From: Chalara sp. BL73
Taxonomy: Eukaryota; Ascomycota; Leotiomycetes; Helotiales
Direction of reading: 5' to 3'
DNA: 64,000 bases
Assembly: GCA_918026815.1 (NCBI GenBank)
Contig: CAKJVC010000142.1
Location: forward strand, 434,001-498,000
The first letter of the stretch is position 1. The number at the start of each line of letters is the position of its first letter. This document shows, piece by piece, positions 10,883 to 21,023 of this stretch. A program made the translations under genes and the position numbers. Under the pieces are notes generated by a model. It was not told where the DNA came from and ran no database searches. It saw nothing but the letters and a program-made list of their open reading frames with translations.

Positions 10883-12260
10883 TCAGTCTTCCACCTCTCT
10901 ATTACCAATTCGCTCAACTAATCTATACATTATCAGAAGTGTAGCTATTAAATGCAAGTTCATGCTTACCTGAAAATGCTGACGGAGAAAGTCAAACTCC
11001 ATGCAATTAAAGCTATCATTAGAATGGCGCACAGTGCTTTGATTCGGTCGCATATGATATGGTTCGTCCCGTTATTGGTCACTGTACAACTACCATCATC
11101 TTCTGTCAAAGCGGCGAAAGCAAGTGCTAGATTTGCTGACTCAAATATAATGAAAAATAGATCCAAAAGAACGAGGCGCATCTTAGCCTTCGGTGATCGT
11201 AAGCCTAACGGCTTAGCAGTATATTCATCCCAGGTAATGTAAAGAATGTAAGGGATGGCCACGACATCCACCACGATCGCCATGGTCGCAGAAGGGTTTT
11301 GGGCATATTGGTAATTATTCGAAAGGTGGTGAAGGGAGGAAGCTAGACCAAGAGCGATCACTGACGTGGCCAAGACCGTGATTCGGAAAGCCAAAGGAAT
11401 GAGTGGGTGCATAAGTAATTTGTGCTGCAAGCGATTGAGCAGCGTTCTCCGTTTCTTTCTGCTGTAGAGAAGACCAGCCACAGTACTCTCGGGGTCTTCA
11501 TTGCTTTCTAGATCACCCCTCCAAGGCTTCTCATAACCTGGAGTCTGCTGCCGGAGGAACTCTTCATCTACACGTTTGGCATCTTCTGCTATCGGCGGCC
11601 CATACGTAGAAGCCTTGATGAAGTTTGTCCAAGGTGATGAGGCTTGCGGGACACCTGATTGCATAATAACGGGCTCTTTCTCTCTAGCATGATCCCATTT
11701 CCGTCCTCTTACTGGCTCTTTGTGTCCACCAAAGAACCCGGTCTCTGTTCTCTTTTCATTTGGGTGATGTGAAGTTCCATCCGATTCATATACAAATCCA
11801 TCCTGGGAGACTCTTCGCTCTGGAGTTGTTGGAGTATGATTATGGTCTGCAGCATGTACTCGGGATGGGGGTGACAGAAACGCATTTGCGGATTGTGGTG
11901 CCGAGATAGGAGCATCAGTCTCCTCTAAAGAATCGATCCAAGCTATTCTATGTAAGTAAGAAACGACCGCGGGTCGTGCAGGTGAACCTTACGTGGTAGA
12001 GTCCTGACGGCAGTGCGAGGACGACCATCAGAATAGGCGCTCATGGATGTCTGTGTGTTGCGTGAGGCATTGGAGTACGCCTTCGGCCTATTTGTGGGAT
12101 TTGAATCTCTTGTTGAGGTCCGCTTCATGCCGGTTGAGGAGGAACTGGATGACCTTGACTGTTGCCGCTGGACTGAAGAACCATATTGTAGGATATGGTG
12201 GACGTCTAACAAGGGTCCTTGGCTGGAAGTAGCTCGAGGCGTAGCCTCAGATGAAGCCAT
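10883..12260 (-). CDS. Srf1-type membrane regulator of phospholipase D
   Basis: Srf1 proteins are integral membrane regulators of phospholipase D (Spo14) in yeast. Exons 12260-11993, 11942-10970, 10922-10883 give 426 aa. The acceptor AATAG gives TLPPWIDSLEE at the first join. The second half carries four hydrophobic segments (FRITVLATSVIALGLASSL, MAIVVDVVAIPYILYI, MRLVLLDLFFIIFESANLAL, LCAILMIALIAWSLTF) and the family signature TWDEYTAKPLGLRSPKAKMR. A last 45-nt intron replaces an early TAA with a tail LVERIGNREVED, as in homologues. The frame stays open for about 65 codons above the first ATG (12260), so the true N-terminus may be longer. Confidence 0.78.
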
Positions 12261-12784
12261 GGCCTGTTGCTCAGCTATGTCGTTCCTTTTAAAAGCTAGA
12301 GGCGCCGCCACGGTTCGGCTGGGCTGGGCACTTCGAGTACCGCGAAAAGGCGTTAATCGCGTCGCTATTTTCGCTAGGTCGTCATCATGCAAAGAATGGT
12401 GTCTTAGATACTTCGAGAGATCAGAAGAAAATAAGGCTTTTGGGTTATCATGTTAAGGTTGTGGTCAAGTGGAGTGAGCGGTGATCATCATGGCTGGTTC
12501 AGCTTAAATTTCCAGGCCAGGGATGCCAAAATAGAGCGTATTGCATCTCGCTAAAATGCCTGCGTCATTGTGGCTGGTGCATATCCAAGTCGCGACCCTT
12601 TTCGCATTGAATATTCAGATTTGATTTTGCTTAACTACCCAGCATCTGGCGCTTTTGAAACTGGGTTCTCTGTAATCACACTTGCCCTTCACATCGTATA
12701 CGTCTAGTTCAGCAACTTGCTCGTCGGATGGTCCATCCAAAATAGCGTGAAAGGTACCGTCAAAGCGGTTGTCGTATTTCAGCC
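12261..12784. other. upstream region of divergent Srf1-like and KHE-related genes
   Basis: About 520 bp between divergent starts. The part next to the Srf1-like gene (12261-12465) is an in-frame open extension without ATG and may be coding or 5' leader. No other feature is supported. Confidence 0.4.
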
Positions 12785-13656
12785 ATGCGTCTCTTCCTCC
12801 TCCCAATTTCAACTCGTCGAACCCTCATATATTCTCAGCGCCTCAAACGCTCAACAGTCGAACAGAATAGTCTACTCGAAAAAGGCACAAAGAAGGCCGC
12901 AGATATATGGGCTGGTTGGGAAAAGAAGGAGTCTGGGTGGCAGCGCAAAGTTGTCGATTACGGGAACCAAGCACTTAGGAGGATACCATTTGAAGAATGG
13001 GGACTGAAGAGCATTCCACCATTGTCAAATCGGCGCAAAGAAGATGAGCTAGCGCGGAAGGAGAAGGTGGAAGTTTCGTACCCGTCAACGTTAATACCCA
13101 AGGAAAGGGTTATAGATGTTCTAAAAGCATTAGGCACGGAGAGGCAAGCCCTACACAGGAAACGGTTAATATGGTCAATCATCGGAATGCCGCTCGTAGC
13201 TCCGTTTGCGCTTGTACCTGTGTAAGTAGCTATGTTCCACTGGTTCACAAGCATGTGCTAATCCGACACTATAGAATTCCCAATCTTCCATTCTTTTATT
13301 TAGTATTCAGAGCATGGTCACATTGGCGAGCTTTATCTGGGTCGAAGCACTTAGAATTTCTTGTCGAAAAGAAATTGGTTGATATTCGAGCATCTCCAAT
13401 ACTTGATAAGCTATACTCAAATGAGAACAAGTCTTTCGAATCTCCTTCTTCGACAAGTGGACAGCTATCTTCAGACATATCAGGAATTGAATCTATGGTG
13501 TTGACAAAAGCACAAGGTAAGCATTTAGCGGAAACCTTGGACATTCCAGAACTCTATCTTGAGCTTGAACGAGCTGTATGGCAGGTAGAAGGCCGATTGC
13601 GAACTGAGAAGGAGAGAGCGAAACAAGATTCAGAGTCAAAGCAGAAAGACGGATAA
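12785..13656 (+). CDS. mitochondrial K+/H+ exchange-related protein
   Basis: Matches the fungal family linked to mitochondrial potassium/proton exchange (yeast YDL183C type). Exons 12785-13221 and 13275-13656 (intron 53 nt) give 272 aa. Family landmarks are the start MRLFLLPISTRRTLIYSQR, LIPKERVIDVLKALGTERQ, and a hydrophobic pair (SIIGMPLVAPFALVPV then IPNLPFFYLVFRAWSHWRAL) that is split exactly by the intron. An amphipathic basic N-terminus fits mitochondrial targeting. The C-terminus is Lys/Glu/Gln-rich. The direct transport role is not established for the family as a whole. Confidence 0.85.
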
Positions 13657-14120
13657 CAAGAGTGTCGATCGGGTCGAGCGATTTTGTATAATAATGGCCA
13701 ATAGACTCAACTCTGTACATAAAGTAGATTAATACTGCATTGTCAAAAAAAACTCTAAAAAATTTTGCGGTACGGGTCCAGACCAGGGAGTGACTGGATA
13801 TCGACCAAGAAAAACTGCCAAACACTTGTTTTAAATTGAATTGGACAGGCACCTCGAAGGGCTCCATGAATTCCAACCTACCTACCTCTTTTATATTTGC
13901 TATAAGTATTTTGTACCTTAGCATTCTGCCAATTAAGTCTTACAACACATGTGAGACACGCTAATATGATTCTCAAGCCACCCAACTTTGCATCCGGGAT
14001 TTGCCCATTTTGATAAGATGTTATCGTTGCGCAGGGGTCGGTTCATTTACTCTCGACGTCAATCTGTGTTTAAAACTCTATACTCCAACTCCCTCCTTCC
14101 TCTGCCTTTCTGATAGAACA
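13657..14120. other. intergenic, tandem genes on + strand
   Basis: About 460 bp separating two plus-strand genes. It holds an A/T-rich 3' tail and pyrimidine-rich leader before the ATG at 14121. Nothing else is recognised. Confidence 0.45.
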
Positions 14121-15590
14121 ATGCCGCCCAATGAAGAAGATGATGAAGATACCATAGTAGTTAAAGGCGAATCTGGATGGTCCCGCCCCTCATCTCCAAG
14201 CTCTACATCTTCCGTCGCACCCCTTAGCACAGAACAATCCCACATGCCGCAGAATCTCGAATCGCCAGAACCTGAGGAGGATGCTCCTCTCAAACCGGAA
14301 CATCAGTCAAGTTTTCAGACAGATCCGGCGCATCGAACACCCAGAAGATATAAGAAGGAAGTTAGCACTATGGAAGAACGATTGCAGGCAATGCCGGAGA
14401 AGCGGCCACTTCCATGGAGGCCAGGGGTAGAAGCCGGTGCTGAGGTAGAGACAGGCGGAGACTCTAGGAGGAAACAAATAAGATTCGGATGCTTGCTAGC
14501 AACGCGTGGGGATATTATAGACCCTCCGTGTTTGTCTTGTGCTAATGGACGGGGGAAATTTGCATTGTGTGTGGCATTGGAGGGATACTTCAAAGGAGCA
14601 TGCGCGAGCTGTCAAGTAAGTTGGCCCCCATAGCGAAAAGGTCTTCTAGATACTGCAGAGGATCAACTTCATGTCTTTAGGCACTGTAAATGAATTCCGC
14701 TAACTCCGAACGCCTTTAGCTCAGTGGGCGTCCGAATAAATGCTCCATTAAACACGATGGTAAGTCGAAATACACTTCACATCCGGGAAATTTTGCTAAT
14801 GGGAGTAAAAGATGCTGGTCAGAGCCCCGGGAATATCGAAACTCCAGAAGGAGAAAGCATCAGGCCAGGACCGCAAAGACCATCACCCGCCATACCACCC
14901 TCGTCCGGACTTCCGCCATCAAAACGCAAAAGAATGAATGATCACACCGTACCAGAGTGGGAGAATAGAAGATCACAATGGGAACGTGAGCATGGAAGGC
15001 TACCTGAACATCAGAGGCTACCTGAACATGGGAGACTACCTGAGCATGGGAGACTACATCCACAACCACAAAGTGCTGAAAATATACAGCATCCACAACG
15101 GCCGGTACAGCATACTCCAAAACCAGTACAACACGTTCAGAGCTCATGGGCCACGGTGAATACACCCACACCAGCCGGGCCGCAACATATCTTACCAAGC
15201 ACTCATTCAATATCTACGGGAAGGAACTTTTCTGGAGGATGGGCGGCCGTAAACCAACCACCAGTGCCTCATCAGTTAGCACCGAGACCGGAGCCTCAAC
15301 GCATAAGTGGCATGGATAGGAACGGTTATGGTGCGGCCAATAGCCAGAGTAGTAATATCAACATAGGTGTTGGAAACGGAAACGGCAACGGCATGCGACG
15401 AAATGTTGAGCAAGGCAGTCGTGAAAATACAGCATACGAAGAAGGGACGTCGGCCATGATCGATAAGTTGCCGAAATCGAAGCAGAGACAGGTCTATGGT
15501 TTGATTTCAGGGCTTGAGAATGGGATTGAGCATCTGCAGAAGGAACTGGATTCCCTGAAGAAAGCGTTAGGCATCGACGATGAGGACTGA
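14121..15590 (+). CDS. DUF3716-type cysteine-rich protein with disordered tail
   Basis: Fungal family with a short Cys-rich module of unknown role. Exons 14121-14615, 14720-14759 (40 nt) and 14812-15590 give 437 aa. The splices assemble the module RFGCLLATRGDIIDPPCLSC, then GRGKFALCVAL, GACASCQ and SGRPNKCSIKHDD, with regularly spaced cysteines that could bind zinc or form disulphides. The N-terminus is acidic and Ser/Pro-rich. The C-terminal half is Pro/Gln/Asn-rich and disordered, with a hexapeptide repeat RLPEH(Q/G) and a final predicted coiled coil (LENGIEHLQKELDSLKKAL). No signal peptide is present, so a nuclear or cytoplasmic role is likelier than secretion. Confidence 0.75.
14997..15056 (+). 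repeat. 18-bp tandem repeat inside the DUF3716 gene
   Basis: Three near-identical 18-nt units (14997-15014, 15015-15032, 15033-15050) plus a partial fourth encode RLPEHQ-RLPEHG-RLPEHG-RLHPQ. They differ by only a few bases, which suggests recent slippage expansion within a disordered region. Confidence 0.8.
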
Positions 15591-16806
15591 TTGAGAGATG
15601 AAAATATGTCTATTGTAATATCTACTGTACTTGCTGCCAGAGACGGATGAATTGTGGGCTATTCTCGATACGTATGATTAGCAAAGATGATATAATACAA
15701 TACCATCTATTCTCATGGTACATATCCCAGACTATCAAACGAGAGTGATGTTCTACTCATTCCACCTCAAAACCCACACCACCTGAATCATCTATCAGTA
15801 TACGGTATGGGCTGTTAGACTTTCTGATGCTGAGCTGTACGTCTAGTTACACGAATAACGGCACTTGTATTCTGCTTGCGCGGCAAATATCCGGCTCACC
15901 AATGAATGATGCACAATGGCGTTGCCCAGGGGCTAAACCCGGCAGCCATTTATGACAAGGATGTTTTGATCGGCTGTGGCAGAGTTGCTTCAGGAACCAC
16001 CTGAGTCATGATATCCTGCTCACTCAAACGCAGCAAAGAATATCGGATTGTGTCCGTGTATTTTCAGGAGAGAGAGAAAGAGATAGATATATGTATATAT
16101 ACGTATGGTCCTGGGCCGCGAAACGGCGGGGAGCATCTCGACCTCGTATTTATCTGGCATCTCGTATTTGCCCTTACCCGACCGGCTCCTTTTGATACCG
16201 GTCACTTAATAAGCAAGACAACAAAATACGACTCTGTGTCCCGCTCAGGATCAGGGGAATGAATGAATGGCTGCTTGATACGAGGGGGAGGGGAACTCCC
16301 CTCTGCATGCTCATGTCAGTTTCCAGCCAGATGAACAAAAAAGAGAAGCGTGCATCTTGCGGACATGAAAAAAGAGAGGGAATCAAAAAAGCCATGGAGG
16401 TTTTACCAATTCGATACTATTCAATCCATCTGCAAGGAAATGGAGCTGCGTAGGCAGAAATCAAGCTTTTGGGGTGGGACAGGGGACGATCACAAGCCAC
16501 TGGGCGGCGGGTGCTTTATTCAATCCCCCCATGCTCAGATCTTCAGCTGCAAACTCTATACAGTAGTATCCTGAAGAAGAGCAGGTACTGTATGAGGCGA
16601 AGGGAGGGGGGGGGAGTCCACAATGCAAGCGGGGGCCGTGCAATTGTTTTGCGATATTACAAGTTGCCCCCCACCGGCGTGTGACAATACGAGGTTGAGT
16701 CAATTGATTAGATAAGAATACTAATATATTTTTGGAGGAGAGGTTTCTTGGTAGGAACCCTGATATATCGGCTTGGCGACTTCCGAAAAAGGGTGTTGTC
16801 CATTTT

Positions 16807-16820
16807 GGGGGGGGGGGGGG
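16807..16820 (+). repeat. 14-base G run within a G/A-rich tract
   Basis: Fourteen consecutive G residues, followed by GGTAAAAAG-type repeats and GGTGGTGGTGGGA up to about 16900. The plus strand here is strongly purine-biased and could form a quadruplex; it is also a likely place for assembly length error. Confidence 0.85.
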
Positions 16821-17094
16821 AATGGATGTGGTAAAAAGGTGGTAAAAAGGGTGGTAAAAGAAAAAAAAAGAAAGGGTGGTGGTGGGAGTGTGTGGGTGGG
16901 ATGGCCAAAAAAAAGGGCGATGATTTAATAGCCGATCTCTTGCATCATTCCGCCTCCCTTGCAACAAAGCTCCCAAAATGCGGACAGGTCATTGGTAGAT
17001 TGGAAGTGAACCTCTGCGTCAGTGCCCACTTACAGTACCTGTAAAGCCAACAACTCCCAGCTCTGGAACAAGGAAAAAAACACGTATTATTGTA

Positions 17095-17165
17095 TTAGCA
17101 TTTAGCATTTAGCATTAGCGTTAGCATTAGCACTAGCCTGCCTACCTGCCTACCTGCCCACCCTA
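17095..17165 (+). repeat. TTAGCA and CCTGCCTA microsatellites
   Basis: Imperfect TTAGCA hexamers run to about 17133, followed by CCTGCCTACCTG-type octamer repeats to about 17165. They resemble ordinary slippage repeats; the hexamer is not the TTAGGG telomere unit. Confidence 0.75.
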
Positions 17166-17662
17166 CCTTACCCATGCCAGAACTACCTTGACCCATGAAA
17201 GCCTTGATAGATGCCTCCTCCACCTCTTTTCTCTTCTTTTCCGTCGTCATCTGTCCTTCGTTTTTGCTCTGAGAGACTGCGGCCGGGTTGGTGCAACACG
17301 CTGGTCATCTCCTCAAGGCCAGGGCGACGGTGGTAACTGCTTTCGGTATTACACATACTATCACCTTCGTTTCCGCCACGATCGTCCTGATCTTCATTCC
17401 ACACTCGTTTAAACTCTGCTCGAGTCAGATTAGCCTCCTACTCGATTAGATCAATTCGCCAATAACAAGCCGACTGCCTGGAATAACACTATCTATACAT
17501 TCATCATACATCACCGAGTAATCGTTTGGACCGTAATCCTACCGTTGAGGATACAACACCAACATCAGACCTATTTCATGCCATACACCTATCCTATCGA
17601 ATATGGATGCCGGATATCATCCATTTCAATTGATGAGAGCACGGATATAAAGTTCACCAAAC

Positions 17663-19999
17663 ATGGAGCCGTTGACGGAAGCCCCGCCAACGCAGCAGAG
17701 AGGTAAAGAAGTAGAACAGCTTGGATCCATGATACAAGCTGGAAGATCTTCTGTAAGCTTAGCAGCAGAAACGAGTGCAGCAGAGCTGGCAATTCAGGCG
17801 GAATCACAGCCCAGTCAATCACGAAGAGATAGCAATGGCTTATCCATATTGGAAAGCAGCTCAAGCTCGGTTCTGTCACAGCGGAACCAATCTTACTTGA
17901 GCCTGAACCGAAGGACGTCATATATACCCATTGTGCCATCTCCTCTCAACCCTTCCTCATCGCAATCCTCAATTGGAAGCGAAGAACAGAGAGTGGAAGG
18001 TAGTGAAAGTGTGTCACCAAGCGATTCTCCCTCTCCAGAAGAAGCTCCAGCCCAACAAAACCCAGAAGATATACCGGTGATGAGGAAGAGGAGAAAGAAG
18101 GAAACATTGAGTTCAGCGCAGGCACTATTGCGACGAAAGTCTGCCTCTATCATCCTTGGCCCTCCTCGACCACCGCAACAACCACGATCAGAGACCCCCA
18201 AGCATTTGAAGGACCTTGGGAGAGATTATTCGAGATATCCATTTGCTAGTCCAAGTCCCAGACCTCTGGGTACATCAGGAGCTACTACACCCCTCCTTGC
18301 ATCGAGTGAGCCATCGCTACTGCGAACAACTACCAAGAATCCTTATAGTGACTCGGAGGCTAATCTCGAGAAATGGGGATATCCCGATGACAGTATTGGA
18401 GCATTGGAACCATACTTCGGCGGAGAGAAAGGATTTGTTCTGTATGCGGACGAGCTGGAAGACGACGACAGATTCCACGCGCCAGCAGACGACGACGATC
18501 AAGTCTACCGACCACATTGGAAAGAATACTGCACTGGACAATCACTAGTATCCACATGCGGTGCTATTTTTCTGGTTTTGGGATTGGTTTGTGTCTTCAT
18601 CCTGTTGCCAGTGCTTACATTTACTACAAGTATAACGCGACCTAAGAGTCGTGATACTCCTACTAAAGGGTATGATGGACCGGAATGGGCTCACGTCAAT
18701 GATGTCGAGTACGATCTCCTTAAAAATGTGCGGACGACGTTGATAGACCCAGACACACCTGACAGCGTGAAGACACGAAAAAGCACCTTTGATGATACTG
18801 AATTGGAACTCGTATTCAGTGATGAGTTCAGCAAACCCGGTCGGACTTTCTATCAAGGTGATGATCCGTTTTGGACTGCACCCGACATTTGGTATGGTGC
18901 TACTCAAGATATGGAATGGTATGATCCGGCCGCCGTCACTACGGCGAACGGCACGCTGCAACTGAGATTTGAGAGATTTGTGAACCATGGTCTGCAATTC
19001 CGGTCCGGGATGTTAAACAGTTGGAACCAATTGTGCTTTAAAGGAGGCGTATTCGAGGTTTCTGTGTCCCTGGCTGGACCGTCAGGTGTCCCCGGACTCT
19101 GGCCCGGAGCATGGACTCTGGGCAATCTGGGTCGCCCTGGATATAAGTCCACCACTGATGGAATATGGCCGTATACATACAATACATGCGACGCGGGTAT
19201 CACACCAAATCAATCTGATCCCACAGGCTTGTCCTTTCTTCCAGGCCAGCGTTTGAATTCTTGTACCTGCAAAGGAGAAGATCATCCAAATCCCGGTGTC
19301 GGCAGGGGTGCGCCGGAAATTGATATCCTGGAAGCTTCTGTTGACCCAATTAATCGTATCGGGGTTGTCACGCAGAGCTATCAAGTCGCGCCTTTTGATG
19401 TGCTATATCGACCAAATTCAAACTTTCTGCAAATTCCCGACTATGAGACAACTCAGATGAATGGGTATTGCGGGGGTCCCTTCCAGCAAGCCGTCAGTGG
19501 GACAACACTCTTGAACAACAGCTGGTATGATGCCAAAAATTATCAGAAGTACGCTTTTGAATATGTACCTGGGACAACAGATGGCAAGATCGCTTGGTTC
19601 GTTGGCGAGAAGCAGACATTCATGATGGATGGACGAGCAATTGGACCTAATGGCAACGTGAAAGCGCGACAGGTATCCGAGGAGCCTATGTCCCTAGTCC
19701 TCAACCTCGGCATGAGCGGTTCTTGGTCGCAAATCATTATGGGCGATTTGCGGTTTCCGACGGTAATGTATATCGATTATGTACGGATCTATCAAAAACC
19801 TGGGGAAACCATATTGACTTGCGATCCACCTGGATATCCTACTACGGAGTATATCAAGAATCACCCGGGTCCGTATAACAATCCTAATATAACAGTAAGA
19901 TTCTCTGTTCCCAAGCATTTTGGCATGACTAACAAATTTCAGCGGTGGAACGAGACTGGATACTCATGGCCGAAGAACGAGTTGATGCATGGCTGCTGA
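17663..19999 (+). CDS. Kre6/Skn1-type beta-1,6-glucan synthesis protein (GH16 fold)
   Basis: Type II membrane protein of the secretory pathway required for beta-1,6-glucan of the fungal wall. Exons 17663-19894 and 19943-19999 give 762 aa. The intron (48 nt, GTAAGA, CTAAC branch, TTTCAG) is a multiple of three and reads through openly, but removing it gives NPNITRWNETGYSWPKN, the conserved C-terminus. The N-terminal 290 residues are Ser/Pro-rich cytoplasmic tail; a transmembrane helix follows (about 296-320, IFLVLGLVCVFILLPVL); the luminal GH16-like domain has the E-x-D-x-x-E triad in GAPEIDILEAS (E552, D554, E557). It ends in MHGC as family members do. Confidence 0.92.
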   Translation: MEPLTEAPPTQQRGKEVEQLGSMIQAGRSSVSLAAETSAAELAIQAESQPSQSRRDSNGLSILESSSSSVLSQRNQSYLSLNRRTSYIPIVPSPLNPSSSQSSIGSEEQRVEGSESVSPSDSPSPEEAPAQQNPEDIPVMRKRRKKETLSSAQALLRRKSASIILGPPRPPQQPRSETPKHLKDLGRDYSRYPFASPSPRPLGTSGATTPLLASSEPSLLRTTTKNPYSDSEANLEKWGYPDDSIGALEPYFGGEKGFVLYADELEDDDRFHAPADDDDQVYRPHWKEYCTGQSLVSTCGAIFLVLGLVCVFILLPVLTFTTSITRPKSRDTPTKGYDGPEWAHVNDVEYDLLKNVRTTLIDPDTPDSVKTRKSTFDDTELELVFSDEFSKPGRTFYQGDDPFWTAPDIWYGATQDMEWYDPAAVTTANGTLQLRFERFVNHGLQFRSGMLNSWNQLCFKGGVFEVSVSLAGPSGVPGLWPGAWTLGNLGRPGYKSTTDGIWPYTYNTCDAGITPNQSDPTGLSFLPGQRLNSCTCKGEDHPNPGVGRGAPEIDILEASVDPINRIGVVTQSYQVAPFDVLYRPNSNFLQIPDYETTQMNGYCGGPFQQAVSGTTLLNNSWYDAKNYQKYAFEYVPGTTDGKIAWFVGEKQTFMMDGRAIGPNGNVKARQVSEEPMSLVLNLGMSGSWSQIIMGDLRFPTVMYIDYVRIYQKPGETILTCDPPGYPTTEYIKNHPGPYNNPNITVRFSVPKHFGMTNKFQRWNETGYSWPKNELMHGC

Positions 20000-21023
20000 C
20001 GCAGATCAGCGCCTAGCCATATGTCAAAAATATGAATAATGTTGAAATAATGCTAGGAAGACGATCAATATAGAAGACGTCGCGGCGTAGACAATTTTTT
20101 TGCAGGCATATGAAGGGGACTTCGGCGTTTGGGGTAGCATAGAATCAATCAGTGCTCACGGGGACTGACATGAAACGGCGTTAATGGGATATGGGATGGC
20201 CAGATAATCATAATTTTTGCAGTGGCATCAGAATAACCATGTATATACGTGCCCGAGGGACTACGAATGTAAATAAAGATCTGACACAATGGGATATTGG
20301 CACTCCGTGATAGCGATTCATTGAGGAAGTTACTACCAAGACTTATAGTTCTAGCAAGAAAGTATGAAGAACTCATGTTTTTGATATATAAGACCTTACC
20401 CTTACAAAAAGCTCATGTTAGCATCAGAGGGCCTATTCGGAATACCAAAACCATGGTAATATGATACATCTAGCATGTGATCCTCCCAGGACTTCTTTCA
20501 AACGCCAGCCTGAACGACACGCTAACTAAATAACCCCCCGCGAAAAAAGTCTCGTGGCGGCGTCCTAAGGTCTTTTGTCTATTTCACCAGCGTGGCTTGA
20601 GCGCGGCCCTCTGATGCGATGCGGGCGTGCACACGGGAGCTTATCTCGCGCATGACATGACTCCACGATGCGTGGAAGCCTTTCCATTTGCGGCGCGCCA
20701 TCCCATATATCATGATCGCCACCCCCCGGCCGGCCGGCCGGCCGGTTCTTCGCACGCATCCCTCTTCGCCTCCATCTCTCGTCCCCCCCCCCCCGTCGTG
20801 CCAATTTTTATTTTATTTTTATTCTTCTTCTCGCGCGCGCGCGCGCTCGCTGGGACCTCTCCCTGGGCGAGCGAACGAGACGAGATACGAAAATGGGAGG
20901 GTGCTGAAGGCCCGCACGTTTTCGGCGATTACTAAGCCCCGCTAGCTTGGAGATTTTTTGGGTTCGGCCATATGAAAGGGTGTTTTGTGGTATGTGAAGG
21001 GATGGGTTTTTGATGGTTGAAAT
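20000..21023. other. intergenic region with CpG-rich core before TOK gene
   Basis: About 1 kb. The middle (20560-20900) is GC- and CpG-rich with a (CCGG)5 palindrome, a C10 run near 20785 and a (CG)n tract near 20832-20846, unlike the AT-rich flanks. No gene is supported on either strand. Confidence 0.5.
20726..20745. repeat. (CCGG)5 perfect palindrome
   Basis: Five consecutive CCGG units form a 20-bp self-complementary block. CpG density this high argues against past RIP mutation of this segment. Confidence 0.9.

Larger units (their letters stand above)
15591..17662. other. long leader/intergenic region before Kre6-like gene
   Basis: About 2 kb without a convincing gene. It contains purine-rich tracts around 16330-16430, a G-tract region at 16800-16900 and simple repeats at 17095-17165, then pyrimidine-rich sequence leading to the ATG at 17663. 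Long leaders are common for fungal wall and signalling genes. Open frames here are low complexity. Confidence 0.45.

Noticed and set aside
12615..12812. 65-codon minus frame between Srf1-like and KHE-related genes
   Set aside because: No ATG, overlaps the start of the KHE-related gene, no family.
16461..16976. 171-codon minus frame upstream of the Kre6-like gene
   Set aside because: Made of poly-Pro, poly-Phe and His/Thr runs dictated by the G-rich tract on the other strand.
17095..17133. TTAGCA repeats as an internal telomere-like array
   Set aside because: The unit is not TTAGGG and is imperfect; ordinary microsatellite.
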